A stretch of 64,000 nucleotides of DNA from Sanghuangporus weigelae (lineage: Eukaryota > Basidiomycota > Agaricomycetes > Hymenochaetales > Hymenochaetaceae), in the NCBI GenBank assembly GCA_033182465.1, contig CP137329.1, forward strand, positions 992,001-1,056,000, read 5' to 3'. Every line of letters begins with the position of its first letter. The first letter of the stretch is position 1. The notes under the pieces were generated by a model. The model was not told where the DNA came from, ran no database searches, and was given only the letters and a program-made list of their open reading frames with translations. Both the position numbers and the translations under genes were made by a program. This document shows, piece after piece, positions 1-11,125 of the stretch.

Positions 1-20
1 TCCTTCTCTTTCGTTTACAG

Positions 21-74
21 CTGTTTCAGAAGACCAGTCAGGTGTTTCCTGCGTTCTGGAACTCTGAGCCCTAG
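21..74 (+). CDS. possible 3'-terminal exon of a gene lying mostly outside the window
   Basis: A pyrimidine-rich run ending in TTTACAG (1-20) looks like an intron acceptor. The 18 codons after it read openly to TAG at 72-74, with a plausible coding composition (LFQKTSQVFPAFWNSEP). This would be the tail of a gene that begins upstream of the window. The evidence is only the acceptor plus a short frame, so it could be chance. Confidence 0.25.
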   Translation: MFQKTSQVFPAFWNSEP

Positions 75-863
75 AGCATCCTTGCCGAACTATAAACGGC
101 CACCGTCTTCGTATCGAGCTCTTTAGAAGAGTGTTGATGATCCGGCTGGAACCTCGGAATTTCGGCGCCAGTGCTTTCAACGTGCTCCGCGGCCGCTTAT
201 CTATGCTGGATAGAACAAATGGATCAAGAAGGAATTATAGAGCAAGCCCGAGGTCCACTCCACGTACATTTATCGGAGCGCAAGAGGGCATCGCAAGGGA
301 TATTGTGCGCTACGCTTCCGAGTGCTGCGCAAAGTCCACTAGATCCATCAGCACCTTTTCCTGCAGGTTCGCCTTACCTTTCCGTTTTTAGCGAAATGTG
401 CTAATTCGGACTACATATATCCAGATGATAAGCATAATTGATCTCCGAGGTTATGTCGTCATCCCGAGCACTAGTAGTAGTACTTAAGCGCCCACAAGCA
501 TCAAAAGGGCAAAGTAAGAGGCTCTGTTCATTAGTGGCGCACCTTGCGGCCATACTAAATGTGCTTGTATCTCCGGTGATGCGTGATGCCGGAACTAAAT
601 AGGAGTGTTTGCGGCAACTTGCCTTGATCACTACAGGATTGGCGAGGCCGTTCTCTAGTGGATGCGAATTCATTAACGGAAAGTATAGCGAATCCGAGAG
701 GAGTTATGAAGTTACGGTAGATTCATAGGTAGAATGATGTGCTTGTGACTATTACATACAGCAGTACTGAGATATATGAAACAAAGTAAAATTAAAGTAT
801 GACATTAAACCGAGAGGTCGATATGAGACTGTGCTTCATAATTGCTCGGAGAAAGAAGTTTTT
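75..863. other. intergenic stretch with no supportable gene
   Basis: Open frames of 77-94 codons occur on both strands, but none shows a recognisable motif, TM pattern or intron signals continuing the frame. The right part is probably the 3' UTR of the membrane protein that follows on the minus strand. Confidence 0.5.
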
Positions 864-2149
864 TTATTGTCCATTGCCGTTCTCTTGGTCTGGAGGGAGA
901 GCGATTGCACCGCCACGTCTGCGTTTATGGAATATCATAGCCACATAGGAGATGACGAGTATAACGGGATGAGCGAATGTGAACACCATAGCCGTTATCT
1001 ATTGACCAATTTCATTAGCATCGGCCCCAGAGTAATCGAATTGCGAGACAGAAAAGGAAAAATGGCCACTTACAGATACAGGTGCACTTTTCGGCGTCTG
1101 TCGCCACACGCTTAGTGCAAGCCATGACGAGCTGACTGTCCATACAATATCGCGTTGGACTGCGATGTAGGCCGCATATAAAGCGTTTAGAGCGAAAAAC
1201 ACGCCGAAACCCTCCCACGCGTAGTTGTTGTAGTACTTGGTCTTTCCTTGTTCCCATGAGTGGCCTATGGCTATGCTGTAAGCGATTTATAAGGGTTGAT
1301 TATTCGTTGAAGGGAAGAAACGGATGGCGACACGCACAATATGGACACAGGTAAAAGTAGAGTAAGTGGCAGATTGAGGAAGAGACGAATTGGAGCATGA
1401 ATGAATGCCGTGTCGAGCGGACGGGCAAGTGCGATGGGATGATAAACGTTCAACACGATGTTCGAGTAGAGAAGAAGAATGATGAGTATTCCGATCAGAA
1501 TTGAAGATAACGTGAAGGCTTTGAGACACTATGGGCATCTAATTAGCGCTCCATATCTCAAGATTGTCGTCGGCAGCGCAGACATACCCAAGCAACAGCC
1601 CAGAATCCCATGACCCAGTTGGCAAGCACGAGCGAAATGCCAGTCCCCTTTATCAGCGCTTGCTAAATTAATGTAAGTAATGTACAAGGGCATGTGGGTG
1701 CGGCGACCCAACCTTGGTCTCTGTCTTCCGCGCCAATACCAGGACAACACAGTACCCGACTTGCATGATATATACAGCAGCAATGTATGTTCCAATAAGA
1801 GAGGGTCTCGGTGTCAAAGAGGTCGGGTACATCCTCGCGACCTCCGCTGTTGAATGACAAACGTCGACCGGAAAGAACCACAACTTTGTCAGACATCTTG
1901 CAACGAGGCGATGGAGAAGAGCACATACCAAGGCTAGGCGATATAGCGAAAGAGCATACACTGACGGCCGCGATGTTGATGAGGAGCGACAAAGGGGTGA
2001 GGACCTGGAGGCTGTTGGTAGCCAAAATCATTAGACGAGTCCTATTATTACTTGACTGCTTGAACGCACCGGGTGAGGGTGAGAAAGTCGCGCACGGCAG
2101 GGTTGCTCGTATCTATAGGTAGGTCGGACATATTGGTGCTGGTAGACAT
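864..2149 (-). CDS. multi-pass membrane protein, basidiomycete hypothetical family
   Basis: I read a multi-exon minus-strand gene from the ATG at 2149 to TAA at 864-866. The N-terminus is MSTSTNMSDLPIDTSNPAV. Joined exons give at least seven hydrophobic segments, among them NLQVLTPLSLLINIAAVSV, LIGTYIAAVYIMQVGYCVV, TGISLVLANWVMGFWAVAW, ILIGILIILLLYSNIVLNV and MVFTFAHPVILVISYVAM. A basic tail (HKRRRGG) follows the last one, so that end is probably cytosolic. Introns are 45-70 nt with normal borders, for example donor GTAATAATAG directly after the first coding exon. Segments such as LVLANWxMxxWAxAW recur in uncharacterised mushroom membrane proteins, as far as I recall. No catalytic motif is visible, so I assign no function. 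Confidence 0.7.
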
Positions 2150-2330
2150 ATTGTTATGTCGCGGATGATGGTAGTAGGAAGAGAAGGAACTGCAAATATG
2201 ACGCAAGAAGCGCTGGCGCCGATCACTTCATCCTGATCCGGCACGGACAGTCGATATTTACATAATATCTTATCTTGTCAGATAGTATACAGTCGTACCG
2301 TACACAACACATCTTTTAGTATCCGATACG

Positions 2331-5261
2331 CTACTTCTTGGCCTCTTTATCTCCTGGTTCGTTATCGACTACCGACATCGCTGACATAGAACCCTTCAGC
2401 TCGTTGCTTCCCGATCTGGATGTCTCATTAGACCTGTGAGTAATCTCTGCCGCAGAACTCCAATCTTTTTCCTTCCAATCTATGCTCTCATTAATGACTT
2501 CCTCGTCTACCGGTTCCTCCTCAACGACCGACATTGCCGATATAGACCTCCTTGGCATATAACCTACGGGCTCTTCCTCCAACAGAGACGTAGGCACAAG
2601 GATAGGTGAGGGATTGTACGTGGCACCAAGATTCGCAGCTATCTCAGGAGCAGCTTGCTCCAGCAACTGAAGATAGTCAAAGTTGTCTGTCTTGATGTTG
2701 TTCTGTAGACGAGCAGTCAGAGCGAAGAAGGGAGCGTAGTAGCTATAGACTCGCCTTGAACCTTGTGGGCCAACACGATTTGACGTCTACTTCCACCGTT
2801 TCTCGACTGTAGATGAGCATGTATGGTCCTGCCCCGAGATGAAGACCAGTCGTGTCTGTCAGCACGACCTCTTCAGAAACCTGTCATTATGGAAGCTCAA
2901 ATTAACACGAGCTTTTCGCGTCTCATGGCAAAGGTTCAATGACAAACCTCCACGATGGTTGCGTCTTGGCATTTCCACCACCTCTCATTGTGCAGTATAA
3001 ATGAATGTAGGTGGGAGCGCCCGTAAAGGCCATCGTGCACGAGCACGGCACGGAGATCATACTGTATTAGAGAGTGAAAATCAGTGGATGTCGGTCAAAG
3101 AAAATTGGGTAATACGGACTCTATGCTGTTGCAATGATTGGTCATCAAAAAGTTTCTCTATTTCGGACCGTAGCTTCAAAATCTGGGAATCGAGTACTAA
3201 GGTAGTCCATATCCAGTGACTGCCGTACGAAAATAGGAATAAAACACAAAGCACCTTGGATTTCGGTATTAATTCTGTTGATAATCTTCTGCAGGCTTGC
3301 AGCAGCCGCTTCAACTTCTTGGACTCGAGACTCAGTACCGTCCTTTATTGCCACGTTCTCGAAGTAGTAGAGCGCTGAAGTGAGCGACTTCACAGTAGCT
3401 TTTCCCTGAAAGTCCGAAATTATCCGATATAAATAATCATGAACTATTAGAACTCGTAGAGCGGTCAGGTTTGTCCCGCCATACCGCCAAACTTACCTCG
3501 AATTGGGTCAATGACTCTTGCTTTGCTGTCAGTTCCTTTAACCTAGCCTCCATCTCTCTCCTCTTCACCCGCTTCTCACATGCTATGGCCGCGTTCTCCA
3601 ACAGAAACTGATCAAGGTAGACGTTCGTCGGATATCTAAAGGGAGTCCCGGAAGGCGTCGAGAAATTTGCGTTTTGCTGACTTGTGCTGTGTGATGAGCC
3701 GAGTGAATGAGAAGGACGGACGAGCTCGAAAGCGATGACATCGGAAGCTGCTACAAGAGCTTGGGCTTGTGACGAGAAAGTCGTCGAGGATACTGTGTTG
3801 TTGGTAATATCGGATAGAGGAGGTGGTTCAAGACCCAATTGGTTCGAGAGGCAGGTGAGGAGGTCGCTAGGACCGCCCGATGCCCGAAGGTCAACGCGGA
3901 CGCAAGCTGTCTCAGAGCCACTTTTGAAATAAATAGGTGGACAGTTTTCAATTCCAAGGGTATTTGAATCCATTGCGTCAGCAGGAAGAACAGAATTTAA
4001 CGGCGCATAGCGCAAATGGAATAAACTATCATGTTTCACGGAGACCATTAGTCATCTAATTTCCGAATTACGAAGACGAACTTACCGCTCCCCATCTTTT
4101 TGGCTATCAGCTCGTAGTTTGGTTTCCATGGCACGCACGATAAACGAGTAGAACTCTTGATGATAAAGGACAGGGTCACTCCACGAATTCCTATCGGGTA
4201 CTAAAGTTACATACCGTTCGATAGTTCTCCAGGAAGATCCGCAGCACTTGATGCTAACCTGCCCCTATATTCAAATCCAAGCTCGTCGATGAGTAGGTAG
4301 GATACAAGAGTATGATCCATGAAGGTGAACAACCCGCTCAGAACACATGGAATATAATCTATATGCTAGACTATGAGATTCAGGGAATAAAGCAGAAGCA
4401 TTTACGCACCAGGAGAATCTTTATCTGGCAGAAGACCGTCATTGCTTCCCTCCCAGCGCCATGTAGCAAGCTTCTGACGAACCTGAGGGACGTAGAATAG
4501 TGCTTGTATAATCGGAGGGGCAAAATAGAGCTCGTTTAAGCTGGTGCGCAACGAGACTGGACTTGTTGAATGATTAGGTAGATGAAAGCACGAAGATAGA
4601 CGTTTATTTTGGCTTACTACCCGGGTTTCCTGATCTTCTCTTCGATCGGTAGCTCTTCGTATCTATCTTCGACGTAACTCGTACTCAAACTCGCTTCGAT
4701 CGCCCTGCTGAGTGACTGGTCCTCCTGCTCCTGCACAGTATTCGTGTTCACTTGTACCTGAGTTCACATTTAGCATTCAGGTAGTAGGAGATACTTTAGA
4801 TGCTTGCTTATACTACGAACATTTGAAGGCACCATGGCCCAGTTCGGATCAGGCGCTCTGTCGGTCCGGCGAAAGTTGCCCTCCATCCTCTGGCTCTGCT
4901 CTTGTTCGAGAGACAACTGCAAAGCACGCGAAAGATCCGAATCATTATCCGTTGTTAAATCAATGACATCGCCTGCGGTCGATGGCTGGCCCCGTTCTGG
5001 CGTGGTATGCGGCGTGTTTGTCCGTCGAGGGACATTCAGGGCGCCACTACCTCCTGCGCTCGTATCGAAAGTGTCTTCACTACTCCAAGTATTTACGGAG
5101 TTAAAATCTTCGCCTCTGTCTCCTTCAAGGATTGCTGAAGCTGCGGCCTGTATATCGTTACTGTGCTTTGCAAGCACACGGCGCGCGATGTCAGCGTCTA
5201 GGTCGTCACCCATCATGCCTTGCAGCAATTGAACGTATTCTTCGTTTTGAGTCTGCATCAT
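2331..5261 (-). CDS. USP25/28-like ubiquitin-binding protein, probable pseudo-deubiquitinase
   Basis: The N-terminus (MMQTQNEEYVQLLQGMM) is followed by a UBA-like helical region and two UIM-like motifs, DSDLSRALQLSLEQEQ and EDQSLSRAIEASLS. This UBA-UIM-UIM layout and the following EELPIEEKIRKPG match the front of USP25/USP28. Across the 59-nt intron at 4562-4620 the chain continues PVSLRTSLNELYFAPPIIQ. That is where active enzymes have GLxNxGNTCW; the Cys and both glycines are absent. The C-terminal box is kept: YDLRAVLVHDG, then GRSHLHSF with a candidate His, WWKCQD with the Asp, and GPYMLIYSRE. A coiled-coil (EKRVKRREMEARLKELTAK) lies in the middle, and an acidic Ser-rich tail ends at 2331. 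One intron near 3115 has the unusual donor GTCCGT. I infer a ubiquitin-binding scaffold rather than a protease. Confidence 0.8.
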
Positions 5262-5429
5262 TTGAACACAGCGTATCTTCTTGCAGTTTTCAAGGAAGGA
5301 TTACAAGTGCAGATTGCTCAGGCCGAAACTTGTAAATCAAAGAAGTTATGGTGACGTCACGTGCTAAACGCGTCGCAGCTGTATCCACATCCACGGCACG
5401 TAAAAGAAACGGAAAACTAGACTAGAGTA

Positions 5430-6806
5430 CTACTGTCCATTAGCTAGTCCATCCTGGTCCTCTTCCTTCTCCCCTTCCTGGTCCTTCTTATTTATCACGG
5501 ACGAGCGTCCCGCTTGGAATTTTGGCTTTTCGCCATTGAGCTCTTCCAACTCTCTCCAAAGATTCGGATTCTTCATTTTTACCCCTAGTCGACTCTTTGT
5601 CATTCCGACGTATCCAACTTCACTTGCACTTCGAATTGTCGCATCTGCGCGTCGTCTACTTTCCGACATAGTTTCGAAGATGTGAGCCGGCGCTCTCTTC
5701 CTGTTCCTTTTTATCGCGTTGCGTGAATAGTCTCCTCGTCGTTCTCGTTCGCGTTCTCGAGTCTTATTGCGGATCTTCTCACGCCGTGCCTCCTTTATCT
5801 GCTCCAGCAATTCCGGCGGGTATTGAGTAGTTGCCCGCTCCACACCGCGAGTCATGCTTCTGGCAATCTCAAAACGCTGCGCAGCGACGTCCAGATCTGA
5901 GAAAATGCTTTGTTAAGGATCCCATGCCAAAACACTGATGCATGCACTAACCCCATCCCTTGACGGTGTAGAAGGCAGGTTCGAAGGCGTATTGCCTGGT
6001 AGACTGACTCCGTACTTCCGACAGCAGTGCTTCCTCAAAGTTGACCTCCGTGCCAAGGTCCTTTTGATAGCCTTTCAGCCGTATGTACTTCTGGGCCATA
6101 CGTTCGTACCTCACTCGTCGCCTATACATCATCATAGATACGTGCAGCGGTTGAGGCTTTAGACGAGGCAATGGCGGATTCAAAATAGTTGGTTTCAGAA
6201 AGCCACCGGTCATTATTGGACGATTTCGGAGACGGTCTTGCCACAGCTTCCAAGAAAGTCAGGTATACAAACAAGTCAGGCGAACTAGGTGATCTTACCA
6301 GCTGCTCAATAATCATGGATTTCAATCGCTCCTTTTTCTGCTTTGCTTTGATCATTGAATTGTAGCGGAGTAAGACTTTTTGTAACTTTTCGTTGCCATT
6401 TTCAGCGGCGCGGAATCTATCAAGGAACTAAAAAAAAAGACAAATATAACGCGGTTCTGAGAAACCTGTTTATATCAGTACCTTGTGAGCTTGAAGCAAC
6501 TTCTCGCGAGTAACTTCCGGGCTGGTCAATGACCTGTAGCAGTCAAAAAACATCCGCATACGCCATCTGATCTTTGAATGCTGAGTTTTCAGAAGGCAGG
6601 AAGGATAAATAGTATCATACATGATCTCCAGGTGCGTGCCTCAGAAGCCCGCGATACAGACTCCATAATGTTGGGATTCGATGAGCTGCGAGATGCCAGA
6701 ATGGAACGCGAGGTCGAACACGTCTCAAAAGCGAGAAAGATTTTGAGAGCTCAAGCCGCTGTTGGAAAATGCTTGTCTCAGGCTGATACACTTCCTGCAT
6801 CATCAC
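5430..6806 (-). CDS. LYR-motif protein (Complex1_LYR type), probably mitochondrial
   Basis: Starting at the ATG at 6806, the first exon contains WSLYRGLLRHAP, the Leu-Tyr-Arg signature at the head of the LYR helical bundle. Further LYR-fold helices follow across introns (FFDCYRSLTSPEVTREKLLQ, FLDRFRAAENGNEKLQKVL, SMIKAKQKKERLKSMIIEQL). The rest is an extended C-terminus with FLKPTILNPPLPRLKPQP, a basic helix (YRRRVRYERMAQKYIRLKGY) and an Arg/Glu-rich segment, ending at TAG near 5430. Total length is about 340 residues, much longer than a minimal LYR protein. LYR proteins generally act in mitochondria as assembly factors or Fe-S/ACP partners. Which complex this one serves is not visible from sequence. 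The N-terminal 40 residues are basic and Ser/Phe-rich, as in a presequence. Confidence 0.7.
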
Positions 6807-8442
6807 AATCGCGCAAAAACACCGAATTACAGGTTAGTTGACAGTACTAGAGTGCAAAAAGTTACAATGTTACGTTACGAAGGTCAAGACGGACTATCAC
6901 GTGATCAAAACTGTCCCTCGGGTGCGAATTTAATTATAAAATATTACTTTTCTAAACACAAGGCAGAGGAGAGCGGCTAAACTGACACTCGAAGCCCAGT
7001 TTATGCCTTTTGCTCGAGGAAAATATCCCTCTGGCATAACCGCATTCTTGTAATTGAATGGCTGGCAGGCGACCACCTGCCTTCTATACATGTATTCACT
7101 CGGCCGAAAATCAGGGTGTCCTCCTGCAAAGTAATGTGGGGAAAGGTGCAACTTTCAAAACGTACATAGATGCTATCTGCACAAGCGTTGCTTCCATTCA
7201 GGCGACTTGACGACCTTCCTGGATCTTGTCCCGCGTGAATCCGGATGACAGAGGCAATAATCGACGATGAACCATGAAGGCGTAATCCAGATGCTGGATG
7301 TATGGAGTGCAGGAGCAAAGAGCTGCAGTACGCCGGCTTCCCTCCTGATCGATAGACCAGAAGCTATCTTAGAGCAACTCGTCTCGTTCTTGGAGAAAAC
7401 CGGGATGCCTGCCGCCGTCTTTGGCAATGACGGAGCAGCGAAACCTTGAATGTCCCCGTCTCTGGTGCTTCCTTCCGTCTTTGTGGACGTGTGGACGTAC
7501 AAAAAGCTTCTTCACGCCCATATGTCCACACTTGTTTTGCGTAGCTTGCATAGAAGTGGTCTCATATCGCACCCCCAGAAGAATGGACGATGTTGACCCA
7601 ATGTACTCCACCATACTCCGAGGACCCGCTTTAGGTCAATGCTAAGTTACTCTGCATACACTAGGAACCGTCATATTCGAGAAGGGATGCGAAGAGCGCT
7701 AAGGATCGCGATCAGGCTGGTGTCGAATCTGTCGATTCTGTCCGCAGTCCGAAATCTTCCAGGGCCCTAACGCTACGGCCGAAAAGTTCGGGATGGACAT
7801 GCATATGATGGAGAAAACACGGCAACTTACAAGCCTGTGTCTTGTGGATATTCCCTGCTGTGGTTACGGGTCGCCCAGAAGTCCGGCCACAATAACACCA
7901 AAGACTTCAGTTTGAATTACCGATACATGCTACCTTCACGGCAGACTGGTCCTCCTGGCCTGTTATTCTCCTGTACCGCAAGTGATGATACGATAATGAT
8001 GTCGATATACATCTATCCTTTGCACATCCATTGAACTTTTGGTTCCGCGTGTTGTATTCGCTTGATTCAGAACAACCTTCTTTGACTTCTTCAGGGTCGT
8101 GGTTGAGTGGTGTCTACTGATTCACTACTGATTCCCGCTAGTTTCCCGCTGTGTAAATTCTTCCCTGAGGCGGCGTATGTGACAGTACTTGACAATACGC
8201 GCCGTGTTTCCGAAGGCACTGATTTCCCCATCTTTGTCATTTCCATCGATATCACCATCAATTTCCAATGAGAAACGTAAGTACTTCTTTTCAGAATAGA
8301 AAGACGAATGGCTCTCTCTTCTCCTGCCTTTATAAGCACACAGCTCTAGAAGCCTTGACCAATTTCTCGGCGGCGATTTCCAAAGGAAAGTTGGTGCCTG
8401 TATATCACGAGATCTCAGATGAAAGTTGGATAAAACAGCGGA
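6807..8442. other. stretch without a confidently supportable gene
   Basis: Overlapping minus-strand frames (7173-7502, 7369-7614, 6930-7151) and a plus-strand frame at 7267-7449 are open for 60-109 codons. I could not join them with good splice borders into a protein with recognisable domains. The plus frame at 7267-7449 has a protein-like helix (AILEQLVSFLEKTGMPAAV) but no continuation. The stretch may hold a decayed gene, a non-coding RNA, or an intron-rich gene I failed to resolve. Confidence 0.4.
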
Positions 8443-10560
8443 TTAGACCCATGGTCCGAAGTGCCGGGTTTGATAATTTGCTCGGGGCGCAATACTCGCG
8501 GTCGTGCTAACCATGTTTTGGCGATACATCGTAAAATAGTTCACTACGTGGTCAAGTCTCCTGTATTGGCGGTGTTGACGTAACAGTTCCAATCCCTTTC
8601 TATCGCCTTGTTCACTCTCTCCCAACCTGAGAGAATAGAACTCAATACAGAATAGCAACATTCTAGAGCAAGAATGCACCTGCCAGACGAAAATCCCAAG
8701 CATACGGACTAGCGCATATCCTGCTTCAAGAACGTTGTTCAGATTGGTCCCGATGCGTCTTACGGAGAGGCTAGTCGGGCAGTTGATGGTATCCGGAAGC
8801 GAGACAACCACATGGTCGTTCATAGGCGAAATAATGCTTGCACAATCGGGTTTAGCGATGAAGGAGATCACTCGAGACCTTGTCATTGGACAGGGCTCCG
8901 GTAATGAACTGTGGAACCGTCCCATGGCGGGAATTTAGTCTCATGTGTGCATGACACCTGGACAGCTCCTTTCGTATGGAACTTTGCTATTCAGTCAGCA
9001 GTTTGGAAACGCCTTTGAGCTTGTTTCAAGTCCCCGTTTGGAACATTTTGGGCATGATATTTCACCTACTGAGAGCTGTGTTGAGACTGTTGACGGATCC
9101 AACCGGTGGCTGGGCTCTTCAGTGATTAATTCAACAGTCTGTAATTGATGAAGAATTCGTCTTCGACAATGTAGTCAACGCGCACGTTCATGCCCGACTT
9201 ATTGGCTTGAAACGATGTTACTACAAGCCGTGGCACGACGCCTCGCTGGGATGCTGGGTAGAGAGAGAGCCGGAACCCGGGAGTGTAATCCGACAAAGTT
9301 AGTGACCACAAGCGCCAAGTAGAGAAGTTTTGAAGGTAAGCCACGTTCTGAGAGCCAGATCCATTCGGCGATTGCAAGCACGATAGAATGAGCAATCGAT
9401 TTGTTCACGCGCGTATCAGTGACGCACCCTCTCTTCAGAACCACACGGCGGAAGATCTGAGTGATAAACCAGACGAAACGGCAAGTACTACATTGTCATG
9501 AACCAACCTGCCCTCCCAGGTAACGACGCGTGTTCGACACGTCGTTAATGAGAGGAAATATATGAAGCGTATGAGTCTTTCTTGAGGAGCGGGGAAATGT
9601 AAATGAATAGAACAGCGTCCAAACATCCGCGAAACGCCTCAAATACCTAAAAAATTTTAAGTCGAGCTTCTTTACGCCTTTCTACAATGTGGATGCATGG
9701 GGACTCAGCACGATTTGCCCATCCGATCCGATCAATCGTGGAGAGGCCTCCTTCGTAACCGTGCGTTGCAGTCGAAATTTTCGTTGCGGAAGTCGGCCGC
9801 AGAAAGTATCCGATGATCCCGATCTCGAGAACTTGCTGCCTTTCTGAGTAATTCGGCATGAATACACGATGGGACAGAAGTTGAGTGGGGAGGAAGTCAG
9901 GCTCTGTGAGTAGGTTATGGAATATACATAGATACGATTCTACCGATGGCTGGATAATAATTACACATAATAGCTAGGTAATGATGAGATCCTATGCTGT
10001 TGAGAAAGTAGTAATCATTAAATTAGACCGAGCGGCGTGTTTCAAACGTACGTGACTGCAAAATGCAGAATAGACTCCGAGTCTAACAATCGAGTCAATC
10101 ACTCTTGAAATCAATGAATCATACCGGCGTTGAAAACGTTTTCGATCCGTATCGATCGTGAGGTCAGTTTTGCAGAAGAAACGAAACACTGAAACAGGAG
10201 GGAGCCGGAACTGACGAGCATGTGACACGAAAAATTAACGGAACACGTCACCATAGAACCCAAAGAAAACGAGAGCTTACGTTATTATAATAATAATTAT
10301 AGACCCATTCTTGCCAGATGAAGAAGAAGGGCTTGTGGCGGCGTCTTCGCACCTGATCGCTAAGGCTAGTCTGCATTCCACGGCCTCCACCCTTGCACTT
10401 TCCGGTGATAAGAAGATACTTGAATAGAAGGCAAAGAAGACGCGAAGCCCAGAAGAAGTTCAGTTCTAAATGAGGAGTATGCAAAATATTAGTAAGAGAT
10501 GAAAGAAAATGACGTACGGAAGCAAAAATAGTCACAAAAGGACGGAGAATCGTCGGAATT
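8443..10560 (-). pseudogene. possible degraded multi-pass membrane protein gene(s), unresolved
   Basis: Several minus-strand segments are hydrophobic and helical. One is LNFFWASRLLCLLFKYLLIT at about 10390-10455. Others are SIVLAIAEWIWLSERGLPSK and LLYLALVVTNFVGLHSRV at about 9250-9400, and ALVRMLGIFVWQVHS near 8700. The first resembles the start of the mushroom DUF6533-type membrane proteins (a Glu-x-x-x-Trp helix ending before a charged loop). The pieces sit in different frames, with stops and no consistent introns between them. I therefore regard this as a likely relic, or a gene whose structure I cannot solve by eye. No function is proposed. Confidence 0.25.
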
Positions 10561-11019
10561 GGCTACATATGGAAGGTGTTCTGCTTTGGGAAAGGCTGTG
10601 ACTGGCTTTGTCACCTGGTTCTTCGAAGTGCTTTGTAATCTGGTTCGCTCAGGGCACAAATGAGCGTCACGGACGGACTTCCTGGGTAGCGACTTTGGTG
10701 ACTAACCACCACCTGTGCTCCTCGACCCGCTACTTGCTTTGTTCAAACCCGGGACTAAAGCAGAGTGACTTGTGGCCCTTGGTGGCTGAGTAGGCATATA
10801 CAGAAAATATTAATATCGGGTATACGTTACCCGGGCTCGGAATCGGGTATCAGCTCCGTCCTACCCGAGGTCGGTCGGTCTTTGCAGCAAAAGATCGACC
10901 ATACTGTTTGTTCCTCGTTTTCAGGGTCCACCACATCTCTCAACACCAGAAATCAGTATAACAACCGAATCTACTCAGACGCTAATCTAACAGTCAATCC
11001 GTATGTCCGACTTGCATCT

Positions 11020-11106
11020 CTTCTCTGTCTCTCATCTCCTCTTTTCTCTTTTTCTTTCTCCGTCATCTCAATAATTTCGCCTCTCTCTCTCCCCTTTCTT
11101 TCCGTG
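11020..11106 (+). promoter_or_regulatory. pyrimidine-rich tract just upstream of the zinc-cluster gene
   Basis: About 85 bases consist almost only of C and T (runs of CTCTCT and TTTCTTT) and end 20 nt before the ATG at 11126. CT-rich tracts next to the transcription start are a common core-promoter feature in filamentous fungi. The transcription start probably lies in or just after the tract. Confidence 0.5.
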
Positions 11107-11125
11107 TATTTTCCGACCGAGGGAT

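Noticed and set aside
7267-7449. 60-codon plus-strand frame with a protein-like helix
   Set aside because: No upstream or downstream exon could be joined and no family was recognised, so it is mentioned only as part of the unresolved stretch.
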